A DNA stretch of 21,199 bases from an uncultured Methanobrevibacter sp. (lineage in GTDB: Archaea; Methanobacteriota; Methanobacteria; Methanobacteriales; Methanobacteriaceae): positions 1 through 21,199 of the forward strand of contig NZ_ONER01000046.1 of the NCBI RefSeq assembly GCF_900316895.1, read 5' to 3'. The position numbers were made by a program, and so were the translations under genes. The notes under the pieces were generated by a model. That model did not search any database, was not told the DNA's origin, and worked only from the letters and a program-made list of their open reading frames with translations. Below are positions 5,633-12,136 of this stretch, in pieces; the first letter of the stretch is position 1; the number at the start of each line of letters is the position of its first letter.

Positions 5633-6655
5633 ATGAAAGACTTATTTGATGTATGCAAATTCGGGGATTTGACACTCAACAGTAGAATCGTCAGAACAGG
5701 ACTTTGGGAATCCCAACGGGAAAAATCAGGAAACATGACTCCTGAAATATATAACAGATATGAAAATATAGCTGCAAGCGGTGTTGGCTTGATTATCAGT
5801 GAGTTATTCTCACTTTATCCAAGGGATGTATTTTCAAAGTATTCAAATACCGTGAATTACTCCCGTTTTGTGCGTGAAGCCCGTGACCTGACTGACCTTG
5901 TTCATCTTTATGATGTTCCGATTTTTGCTCAGCTTGGTATGGTGCAGTTCAACAAGAAAACAGAACAGAACATCAAGATTGAGGATGTAAGCATTGATGA
6001 TATGCGAAAGATTCAGGCTGACATGATTATGGCTGCTCAAAAGTTCGATTACGGCGGATATGACGGAATCCAACTGGGTCTTGGAAACTACTATTTTTTA
6101 GCAAGATTCATCAACCCCACTTTCAACAGCCGTGAAGACAAGTACGGCGGAAGCACCCTAAACCGCCTGAGAATAGTTCTGGAAATTATCAAGGTCATAA
6201 AGAAAACAACAAAGCTTCATGTAAACTGCCGTCTGAATGCATTTGACGGCACCACCAACGGAATGACCCTGGATGAAACCATCAATGTATGTCAATTGCT
6301 TGAAAAGCATGGTGCAGACAGCCTTCAGATTACCCGTCCACGTTCCCCACAGTTTTTCACACGTGAAAACAGGGATAAAAACCCATTGATTGATGCAACT
6401 CAGGAAATAATCAAAAGGGTTGACATTCCGGTCATCCTTGGGGGAGGGGCAACCAGCCAAAACCAGATAAATGATATACTAAACGCTACAGACATTGATT
6501 ACATATCCATGCAGAGGCCGTTTGTCCAGGATCCAAGTTTTCTTGTGGACTGGCAGATTGAAGGAAATGGCGAAAGCTTCTGCAAGACATGCAACAACTG
6601 CTACTGGAAAAAGACAAGCACATGCCATATCAGGCCATGCAAAATCAGGCCCTAG
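5633..6655 (+). CDS. Old-yellow-enzyme-family NADH:flavin oxidoreductase with C-terminal Cys cluster
   Basis: This 340-aa TIM-barrel protein carries OYE landmarks: an N-terminal F-D-x-C-x-F-G-D-L-T-L-x-N-R-I start, FAQLG (98-102), YDGIQ (143-147), NSREDKYGGSTLNRLR (165-180), GADSLQITR, PVILGGG, and IDYISMQRPFVQDP. The family binds FMN and passes hydride from NAD(P)H to activated alkenes. The usual HxxH substrate-binding pair after the DG(V/I) motif is replaced here (QLGLGNYY, 147-154), and the His after QLG/QLN is Met. A C-terminal CxxCxxCx7C motif (Cys317, 320, 323, 331) plus Cys336 could hold an Fe-S cluster, as in 2,4-dienoyl-CoA-reductase-like members. Substrate is unknown. Its TAG stop overlaps the convergent gene's stop in a shared CTAG. 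Confidence 0.85.
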   Translation: MKDLFDVCKFGDLTLNSRIVRTGLWESQREKSGNMTPEIYNRYENIAASGVGLIISELFSLYPRDVFSKYSNTVNYSRFVREARDLTDLVHLYDVPIFAQLGMVQFNKKTEQNIKIEDVSIDDMRKIQADMIMAAQKFDYGGYDGIQLGLGNYYFLARFINPTFNSREDKYGGSTLNRLRIVLEIIKVIKKTTKLHVNCRLNAFDGTTNGMTLDETINVCQLLEKHGADSLQITRPRSPQFFTRENRDKNPLIDATQEIIKRVDIPVILGGGATSQNQINDILNATDIDYISMQRPFVQDPSFLVDWQIEGNGESFCKTCNNCYWKKTSTCHIRPCKIRP

Positions 6656-7092
6656 TCATTGCGGTATGTCCTGAACTTGTCCAGAAAGTGATTCAGTTCC
6701 TCTTCTATCTGATAAAGCGAAACTATAGGCTTGTGATTAAGGAGTGTTGTGAGGGCTATCAATAACGGAATTGCCTCACCGACATTCACATTCACAAATT
6801 CCAAATCCTGATAGCTGATTTTGAAGTTCTCATTCAAGTGCTCATCAATTCTAAGTCCCGGAGGGATGAAGTTAATCTCCTCTTTTTCTATAAGTTCCTC
6901 CAAATCTTTTGTGCCTTCCAGGATATCGTCAAAATCAATTTTATCCTTGCTTAAAAGAGGATTTAAAAAATCAAAATGAATGTCATAGTCATATTTGGAA
7001 TGCTCCCTGAAATATTCGTTCACCATCAGATAATTGATATACAGCTCATGGTTAAGGATAGAATATTTCCTGTTGTTGACTATGAATTCCAT
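6652..7092 (-). CDS. Hypothetical 146-aa cytoplasmic protein
   Basis: No family was recognised. The protein is acidic (many Asp/Glu), has no membrane segment or signal peptide, and starts MEFIVNNRKYSILNHELYIN. A central LLSKDKIDFDDILEGTKDLE is followed by an amphipathic C-terminal helical region that includes GEAIPLLIALTTLL. The start is supported by a TATA-like TTTTTTATAC centred about 27 nt upstream, so the message is probably leaderless. It lies 47 bp after the MATE gene on the same strand but behind a strong terminator, so it is probably a separate unit. The coding frame is clean, and its stop shares CTAG with the OYE gene. Confidence 0.7.
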   Translation of the reverse strand: MEFIVNNRKYSILNHELYINYLMVNEYFREHSKYDYDIHFDFLNPLLSKDKIDFDDILEGTKDLEELIEKEEINFIPPGLRIDEHLNENFKISYQDLEFVNVNVGEAIPLLIALTTLLNHKPIVSLYQIEEELNHFLDKFRTYRND

Positions 7093-7106
7093 GTTTAGAT
7101 ATTAGT

Positions 7107-7144
7107 AAAAAAAAGTATAAAAAACTAGTTATTGGATAACTAGT
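7107..7144 (-). terminator. Hairpin plus T-tract terminator of the flavodoxin-marR-MATE operon
   Basis: A perfect 9-bp stem ACTAGTTAT/ATAACTAGT (7124-7132 and 7136-7144) with a 3-nt loop overlaps the MATE stop codon (7140-7142). In the minus-strand transcript it is followed at once by T6 (7119-7124) and then T8 (7107-7114). This resembles a bacterial intrinsic terminator. The T-rich part also supplies the TATA box of the next gene. Confidence 0.65.
7115..7124 (-). promoter_or_regulatory. TATA box of the 146-aa gene, inside the upstream terminator
   Basis: The minus strand reads TTTTTTATAC, centred about 27 nt before the ATG at 7092. Promoter and terminator share the same bases. Confidence 0.45.
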
Positions 7145-8531
7145 CTTCCTGTGGTGTATATTTTCTGATTGCAATTTTCTTGAATTCCCTGATGAACAGC
7201 TTTGCCCATAGGTATCCCACTGTTCCTCCGACAAAACAGCCTGTAATTACACCTGCATATATTCCAACCACGCCCCATCCGAAGATAAAGCAGAATATAT
7301 ATGCAAATACACTCTCAAGAATCAGTGATCTCAGAAGAGTAATCAAAAGGGAGTAGATTCCTTTACCGACACCCTGAAACATCATGGATGACATTATACC
7401 ATGAGGTATTGCAACAACGAACAGTGTCAATACTGATATTGCCCTTGCAATTTGAGGGGCAAGGCTTGAGCTTGCTGAGGTGTATGCAAACATCGCTGCG
7501 ATTTGAGGTGAGAATATGTATATTAGAATGCCCAAAGCGATTGATACTACAAAACCGATTTTAATGGAATATGAATGAGCGGTCTGCAGGTTTTTGTAAT
7601 TGTGTGCACCATATGCTACGCCCGCTACAGTAAGTACCGCTGTTCCGATACCTATCAAAGGAATCATGGACAATTGTACAATTCTCATTGATGCGGTATA
7701 TACAGCTACGGCTGTTGTTCCGTCAGCCATTACAAGCATTGAGTTGATGATAATTGCCAAAGCTGAAAATACGATGTTTTCCAAAGTTGAAGGAATTGCA
7801 ACCTGAAGTGTATCCAACATTATATATGACTGATAATCGAAGTTTTTGAATGACAAGTCAAGGTAGAGGTCCCTTTTACCCCAAATCCAATAGCTCATCA
7901 CTACACATGACATTGATGCTGATATGACTGTTGCCCATGCAGCACCTGCTATGCCGAAGTTAAGGATATAAATAAAGACAGGATCCAGAATGATGTTCAA
8001 TATTGCTGTTACCGCAATAGCTATTGTAGCCCTTCTCATGTCTCCTTCTGACCTGAAGATTGCTGAAGCCACACCTGAATATACGAATATGAAGAGGAAT
8101 CCGAAGATGATGTAGCTGTAGTCCAATGCATATTGGATTGTGTTTCCTGCACCCATGAACTGAAGGATGGGCACCATGAACACTTCAATGAGCACGGTAA
8201 ATATCACGGACACTATCACTGACAATACGATAGCATGCAATGCTGCATTGTTTGCCTGCTTGTAGTTTTTAGCTCCGATATACCTTGCAATCAAGGAGTT
8301 TGCACCTGCACCTATACCGTTTCCCAGTCCTACCAATACCATAAACAGCGGTGTGATGAAACCGATTGCCGCCAATGCATCTGCACCGAGTCCTGCTACC
8401 CAAATACTGTCTGCAATATTATAAAGCATGATAAGCAGCATGGAAAGCATCATAGGCAGAGCCAATTTAATAATAGCCTTTTTAGGGTCTCCTGTAATCA
8501 TTTCAATATTTTTGCTTTTTTCTTTTGCCAT
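7140..8531 (-). CDS. MATE-family multidrug/toxin efflux transporter
   Basis: This 463-aa protein has about 12 membrane segments in two homologous halves, the usual MATE length and fold. Motifs include ALPMMLSMLLIMLYNIADSI near the start, GLGNGIGAGANSLIARYIGA, IFRSEGDMRRATIA before an NIILDPVFIY segment, and SMIPLIGIGTAVLTVAGVAYGA in the second half. MATE pumps export cationic drugs and metabolites using Na+ or H+ gradients; the substrate cannot be read from sequence. The start lies one base after the marR stop, so it is translated from the same message, with a GAGGA-like site inside marR. A MarR-type regulator in the same operon suggests induction by an effector that is also a pump substrate (inference). 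Confidence 0.93.
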   Translation of the reverse strand: MAKEKSKNIEMITGDPKKAIIKLALPMMLSMLLIMLYNIADSIWVAGLGADALAAIGFITPLFMVLVGLGNGIGAGANSLIARYIGAKNYKQANNAALHAIVLSVIVSVIFTVLIEVFMVPILQFMGAGNTIQYALDYSYIIFGFLFIFVYSGVASAIFRSEGDMRRATIAIAVTAILNIILDPVFIYILNFGIAGAAWATVISASMSCVVMSYWIWGKRDLYLDLSFKNFDYQSYIMLDTLQVAIPSTLENIVFSALAIIINSMLVMADGTTAVAVYTASMRIVQLSMIPLIGIGTAVLTVAGVAYGAHNYKNLQTAHSYSIKIGFVVSIALGILIYIFSPQIAAMFAYTSASSSLAPQIARAISVLTLFVVAIPHGIMSSMMFQGVGKGIYSLLITLLRSLILESVFAYIFCFIFGWGVVGIYAGVITGCFVGGTVGYLWAKLFIREFKKIAIRKYTPQED

Positions 8532-8532
8532 T

Positions 8533-9000
8533 TTAATCCTCTTTTTCGTTTAACTCCATTGTCTTAATAGCAATTTCCTTTAAAACCAATTGCAATAATT
8601 CCTTGTCAACATAACCTTTTTCCTTTATGACTTCATCTTCCCAATCCTTAAGGACTTTGATTGCCTCTGATAAGGTTGTTCTACCTTTTGGTGATAGTGA
8701 AACCTTATTCTGTCTTCGATTGTTTTCATCAATGGTTCTTATGACAAAACCGTTGTCCTCCAATTTTTTGATGGACCTTGCAACGGCTCCCTTGTTTATA
8801 TTGCATCTAGATGCAATCTTTTCCTGGTTGAGGTTTTCATGATGGGATATTTCAAAGAGAAGATGCAATTGGGTTTCATTGATTCCCAAATCGCCCAATC
8901 TGTGATTCATATAGATTGAGTGACCCCTTGCGATTATTGCAATCAGATTGCTGATTGGAATTGATGAACAGTCAATGTTTTGAAATTCTTTTAGAGACAT
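8533..9000 (-). CDS. MarR-family transcriptional regulator
   Basis: This 155-aa protein has the MarR winged-helix layout: helical dimerisation ends (residues 1-45 and 110-150) around a DNA-binding core. The helix-turn-helix spans about 58-80 (NQEKIASRCNINKGAVARSI), followed by KKLEDNGFVIR and the wing DENNRRQNKVSLSPKG (91-106). MarR dimers usually bind palindromes and are released by small ligands. It is the middle gene of flavodoxin-marR-MATE, 5 nt after the flavodoxin stop and 1 nt before MATE. The 29-bp palindrome over the operon promoter (9489-9517) is its likely operator, giving autoregulation (inference). Confidence 0.92.
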   Translation of the reverse strand: MSLKEFQNIDCSSIPISNLIAIIARGHSIYMNHRLGDLGINETQLHLLFEISHHENLNQEKIASRCNINKGAVARSIKKLEDNGFVIRTIDENNRRQNKVSLSPKGRTTLSEAIKVLKDWEDEVIKEKGYVDKELLQLVLKEIAIKTMELNEKED

Positions 9001-9005
9001 ATGAT

Positions 9006-9455
9006 CTACTCTAAAAATGAATCCAAGTTAAAGTCGTCCTTTTTGACCTGCTTTGTGGTCAGTCCTAATGTCTTGATTGGCTTTACTGAGTACTTTTCGA
9101 CCTGCTTGAATGACTTGTCGAAATCACTGGTTGCTGCGGTCATGAAGAACTTTACGTTATTGAGTTTTCCCTCATTATGCTTTAAATATGAAAGGGTAGG
9201 TGTTGCCACCTTTCCTGCCCAGACCGGCGCTCCGATATATACCATATCATAGTCTGCAGGATTGAATTTCTGCTCTTCAAGGTCGATGATCTTTTCGGAT
9301 ATCGCATGTTTTCCTCCGCGTGCATATCCCATTTTTCCCTGATAGTTCACTTTTGGAATGATTTCTTCAATATCTGCGTTAACGTTACTTGCGATAGATT
9401 CTGCAAGCTTTTTTGTTGTATTTGTTCTTGAATAATATACGACTAATGATTTCAT
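9006..9455 (-). CDS. Flavodoxin-like FMN protein
   Basis: This 149-aa single-domain protein starts MKSLVVYYSRTNTTKKLAESIA. The loop SRTNTTK (9-15) is the FMN phosphate-binding loop, and IGAPVWAGKVATPTL matches the flavin-contacting 60s/90s loops. This type (Flavodoxin_4-like, as in clostridia and methanogens) carries electrons or acts as a small quinone/flavin reductase. It is first in the operon with marR and MATE, and its promoter puts the TATA box about 27 nt before the ATG (leaderless). Presence with a MarR regulator and an efflux pump suggests a redox or xenobiotic-stress response; this is inference. Confidence 0.88.
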   Translation of the reverse strand: MKSLVVYYSRTNTTKKLAESIASNVNADIEEIIPKVNYQGKMGYARGGKHAISEKIIDLEEQKFNPADYDMVYIGAPVWAGKVATPTLSYLKHNEGKLNNVKFFMTAATSDFDKSFKQVEKYSVKPIKTLGLTTKQVKKDDFNLDSFLE

Positions 9456-9478
9456 AACATATTATTAATATCTTCTAC

Positions 9479-9486
9479 TATATAAA
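9479..9486 (-). promoter_or_regulatory. TATA box of the flavodoxin-marR-MATE operon
   Basis: TTTATATA on the minus strand, centred about 27 nt before the ATG at 9455. The TFB-recognition (BRE) position just upstream lies at the edge of the palindromic operator. Confidence 0.6.
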
Positions 9487-9488
9487 CT

Positions 9489-9517
9489 GTTGCATTGACA
9501 ACTATTGACATTGCAAC
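9489..9517. promoter_or_regulatory. 29-bp imperfect palindrome, likely MarR operator
   Basis: The site opens GTTGCATTGACAA and closes TTGACATTGCAAC. Compared with its own reverse complement, 22 of 29 positions match, with perfect 6-base outer arms. It abuts the TATA box, so a bound dimer would block TFB/TBP. MarR-family sites are typically such TTGC-type palindromes at their own promoter. Confidence 0.7.
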
Positions 9518-9521
9518 AATT

Positions 9522-9540
9522 AAAAAATGAATAAAAAAAA
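9522..9540 (-). terminator. T-tract terminator of the coiled-coil gene
   Basis: In the minus-strand transcript, T8 (9533-9540) follows the stop by 10 nt, and T6 (9522-9527) comes next. No hairpin is needed in archaea. Confidence 0.45.
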
Positions 9541-9550
9541 GAAATGGAAA

Positions 9551-9922
9551 TTAGTGTTTGAAAAAGTTTGACCATTTAACCTTATGCCTGGTATCCATAA
9601 CCTCTTCATCGTAGGTTTTGGTTTTGTTAATTCCATATTCCTTTTCCACAATTTTCTTTTTCTGAGTAATGTCAAGAGAAGTGTCTTTAATCTTATTGAG
9701 ATATGATAAGTCCTTGTCGACTTTTTCAATCTTTTGTTCAAGCTCGGCCTTTTCCTTATTGGCTTCCTCAATTTTCTTTTCCACAATTAGAACACCTGAC
9801 TCAGATACGACATCCCTCATATCAAAGAACATTTCAATGGCTTCACCCACTTCTATGCCATTTTCCTTTAAAATCTCAACTTTTTGAGCCTGTTCGTCTG
9901 TTAATTCGATTTCCATTTTCAT
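9551..9922 (-). CDS. Small coiled-coil protein of unknown function
   Basis: The protein is 123 aa and very rich in Lys and Glu. Residues 1-40 read MKMEIELTDEQAQKVEILKE with a helix resembling a short DNA- or protein-binding module. Residues about 48-80 (VEKKIEEANKEKAELEQKIE and onward) form a strong heptad-like coiled coil. The tail is basic. No enzyme motif, signal or membrane segment is present. An in-frame ATG at 9916 is an alternative start. A TATA palindrome about 30 nt upstream suggests near-leaderless transcription. It is a single-gene unit with its own terminator. No family recognised. Confidence 0.7.
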   Translation of the reverse strand: MKMEIELTDEQAQKVEILKENGIEVGEAIEMFFDMRDVVSESGVLIVEKKIEEANKEKAELEQKIEKVDKDLSYLNKIKDTSLDITQKKKIVEKEYGINKTKTYDEEVMDTRHKVKWSNFFKH

Positions 9923-9945
9923 AATAAATTCCCCAAATATAATTG

Positions 9946-9959
9946 TTAATATATATTAA
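9946..9959 (-). promoter_or_regulatory. TATA box of the coiled-coil gene
   Basis: The 14-bp perfect palindrome TTAATATATATTAA is centred about 30 nt before the ATG at 9922. Confidence 0.45.
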
Positions 9960-9973
9960 TTTTTACATTTAAA

Positions 9974-10552
9974 TTATTTTCTAAATTTCAAACCCATCTT
10001 AAATGCATCGCCGATTTTTTCACCAAGCCTGAAGTAGGAATGTGTCATGTCATCATATGCAATTGGATTGACCTTTTCGAAAATGATTCTGCCCTTTTCA
10101 TCCACAATGTCCTCTTCAGCCTGGACATTGACAATCTCACCGGTAATCTGTGTGTGGGAGCCCACCTCTGCAATGTGCATTACCCTGCATTCCAGGGAAA
10201 GCTTGAACTCATTGATCAATGGAGCATTGACCTTTTTGGCCTTCTCGTGGGTGAAGCCTATTTTTGACAGCTTGTCTTGCCTATAACCTGACTCGATGCC
10301 CAGATAATCCACTTCACAAACCTGTTCAACGCTTCCAAAAGCAAGACAGAACTCCCCTGAATGCAGGATGCTCTTGAGTGTTTTCCTTTTAAGTGTAGAG
10401 TTGATTGCAATCATGACCGCCGGAGGGTGATGGGAACACATTGTCGCAAAGGCAAGAGTGCATGCATCTGCATTTCCATCCTCATCATATGCGCTTGCAA
10501 CAACCGCCGGAGCCGGATACATCATGGTATGATTTTTAACATTTACTTTCAT
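9974..10552 (-). CDS. Flavin reductase-like / flavoredoxin-family FMN-binding protein
   Basis: This 192-aa protein has the flavin-reductase-like split-barrel fold signatures. The N-terminus has YPAPAVVASAYDEDGNADAC then TLAFATMCSHHPPAVMIAIN. RKTLKSILHSGEFCLAFGS follows, the usual flavin-binding and dimer region, then GIESGYRQDKL and a late HSYFRLGEKIG. Relatives bind FMN and move electrons in anaerobes (flavoredoxin) or reduce free flavin. The physiological partner cannot be read here. It is divergently transcribed from the PAP2-like gene across 32 bp, and the TATA box lies about 25 nt before the ATG, so the mRNA is probably leaderless. Confidence 0.88.
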   Translation of the reverse strand: MKVNVKNHTMMYPAPAVVASAYDEDGNADACTLAFATMCSHHPPAVMIAINSTLKRKTLKSILHSGEFCLAFGSVEQVCEVDYLGIESGYRQDKLSKIGFTHEKAKKVNAPLINEFKLSLECRVMHIAEVGSHTQITGEIVNVQAEEDIVDEKGRIIFEKVNPIAYDDMTHSYFRLGEKIGDAFKMGLKFRK

Positions 10553-10584
10553 GATTATATATTATAAAATCATATAATATAAAT
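10553..10584. promoter_or_regulatory. 32-bp divergent promoter region with two TATA boxes
   Basis: On the plus strand ATTATATATT (10554-10563) lies about 27 nt before the ATG at 10585. On the minus strand TTTATATTATATG (10571-10583) lies about 25 nt before the ATG at 10552. Both predict leaderless mRNAs. The two TATA centres are about 20 bp apart, so initiation complexes would overlap. Confidence 0.55.
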
Positions 10585-11478
10585 ATGGAAAAACTAAAAG
10601 TAGCCAAAACAATTTCAACATTCACTAATCCGCCGATCATCTGCATTCCACTATTTCTGATAATCTGTGCAGCATTATCATTTACACCGAGCGGATTTGA
10701 TTTTGGCAAGTTCATTGTTTTAGAAGTCATTTCATTTGTGTTCGCATCCATTTTGCCTATGGCAATCATTCTTTTTTGGGCAAAGAAGCTGAATACCGAC
10801 AGCGACATTTCCAACCGCTCAGACAGGTACATGCCTTTGATTGTGGGAATCGTATCATATTTCATCGGATTTCTAATCTGCTATATCTTTAAATTGGACA
10901 ACTTCCTGACATGTCTGCTTCTGTGCTATTCTATAAACACCGGAGTCGTTTTGCTATTTACAACAAAATGGAAAATAAGCGTGCATACGACCGGATTGTC
11001 AGGTCCTGTCGCAGCATTGATACTGTTGCTGGGTCCTTTCGGAGCCCTTTTCGGCTTGATATATCCAGTTCTGATCTGGTCAAGGGTGCTTCTTGAAAAG
11101 CATACGTTGTCCCAGGCCATCAGCGGAGGCGTTCAGGGATTCTTTTTAACAGTGCTTGAGATGTATCTATTCATGAACCTTCTTGGCTTGCCTGTCATGA
11201 ATCTGGTAAGTCTTTATGATTCAATACTATACATATTGGCAATTATACTAACACCGATATTGTTGGGCTTGTTGAGCTATATAAAAACAGATTATCCTCT
11301 AAAAATATTCATCATTGGAGAAATCCTTTTACTGATATTGTTCTTTGTACTGACACCGTCAAGCGTATTTCTGATATTTTTCCTTACCAGCCTGACATCA
11401 ATACTTATCAGCATCTATGCCGGTGATGATTTCATATGGTACAGGATCATATCCGGTCAGTCATTCAATACCCTGTAA
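10585..11478 (+). CDS. PAP2-superfamily-like membrane phosphatase
   Basis: The 297-aa protein has eight or more hydrophobic segments. PAP2-like motifs are visible: NRSDRYMP (77-84) in place of the usual KxxxxxxRP, SVHTTGLSGP (132-141) in place of PSGH with His134, and SRVLLEKHTLSQ (166-177) in place of SRxxxxxHxxxD, with Arg167 and His173 present but Gln at the final Asp position. The family dephosphorylates lipid phosphates such as isoprenyl pyrophosphates at the membrane. Partial motifs leave activity uncertain. The gene's 3' end overlaps the convergent riboflavin-reductase gene by 22 bp. Confidence 0.72.
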   Translation: MEKLKVAKTISTFTNPPIICIPLFLIICAALSFTPSGFDFGKFIVLEVISFVFASILPMAIILFWAKKLNTDSDISNRSDRYMPLIVGIVSYFIGFLICYIFKLDNFLTCLLLCYSINTGVVLLFTTKWKISVHTTGLSGPVAALILLLGPFGALFGLIYPVLIWSRVLLEKHTLSQAISGGVQGFFLTVLEMYLFMNLLGLPVMNLVSLYDSILYILAIILTPILLGLLSYIKTDYPLKIFIIGEILLLILFFVLTPSSVFLIFFLTSLTSILISIYAGDDFIWYRIISGQSFNTL

Positions 11479-12128
11479 TTTAAAATGAAGTCCTTATCTA
11501 ATGGATAGTAATCAATCAACTCCAACTTTACTGATTCATCCATTGTATTAAATCCATCGCCATCGAAAAATGTCTTTGCATCAGCACCGCCAACTACCAT
11601 TGGCGCAACACAAATGCTGATTTCATCAATCAGTCCGGCCTTTATCATGGAAAAATTAAGTGTGGCTCCACCCTCAAGCATAAGTTTCCCGATGCCTTCC
11701 TCATGCAGATAGTTCATCAGAGCCTTCAAGTCCACGCGCTTGTCGCCTGAAAAGAAGAACTTCACTCCGCGCTTTTTCAGTTCATTGTAGGTTTCGCTTT
11801 TCATGAACTCTTCCTTATATTCATTGGCTCCTGCAATAATGGTCTTTGCATCATTGTTTGTAATTCTTGCATCGGCAGGGGTTCTGCATTTGCTGTCTAC
11901 AACAACCCTTACGGGATTGTCTTCGGGCTTTGCATCAATCTTATGTACAGTAAGCCTAGGGTCATCGGCAAGAACCGTTCCTATACCGACCATTATGCCG
12001 TCACATTCCTTTCTGATTTCATGCACCCTTTCAAGGTCCTTCTTGCCGGAAATGTTTGAGCTTCCTGTAGCAGTTGCGATTTTACCGTCCAATGTCATTG
12101 CTGCATTCAGTATAACATAAGGCCTCAT
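11457..12128 (-). CDS. arfC: 2,5-diamino-6-(ribosylamino)-4(3H)-pyrimidinone 5'-phosphate reductase (archaeal riboflavin/F420 pathway)
   Basis: This 223-aa protein is the archaeal RibD reductase-domain type that acts alone, without a deaminase domain. Motifs: NAAMTLDGKIA (8-18), DGIMVGIGTVLADDPRLT (43-60), RVVVDSKCRTP, KLMLEGGATLN (148-158), and ISICVAPMVVGG. It reduces the ribosyl side chain to ribityl with NAD(P)H before deamination, a step toward riboflavin, FAD and deazaflavin F420 of methanogens. It is last in the metG operon, 8 nt after the transferase stop. A perfect AGGTGA (12133-12138) overlaps the upstream TAG and sits 4 nt before the ATG. The 3' end overlaps the PAP2-like gene tail to tail. 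Confidence 0.92.
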   Translation of the reverse strand: MRPYVILNAAMTLDGKIATATGSSNISGKKDLERVHEIRKECDGIMVGIGTVLADDPRLTVHKIDAKPEDNPVRVVVDSKCRTPADARITNNDAKTIIAGANEYKEEFMKSETYNELKKRGVKFFFSGDKRVDLKALMNYLHEEGIGKLMLEGGATLNFSMIKAGLIDEISICVAPMVVGGADAKTFFDGDGFNTMDESVKLELIDYYPLDKDFILNYRVLND

Positions 12129-12136
12129 GATTTCAC

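Noticed and set aside
8235..8567. 110-codon plus-strand frame over the start of the MATE gene
   Set aside because: It is the antisense of a clear MATE/marR operon junction, and is Cys- and His-rich as expected from antisense.
9520..9786. 88-codon minus-strand frame overlapping the coiled-coil gene in another frame
   Set aside because: It is Lys/Arg-rich shadow coding. The 123-aa frame has the better promoter position and an orderly heptad pattern.
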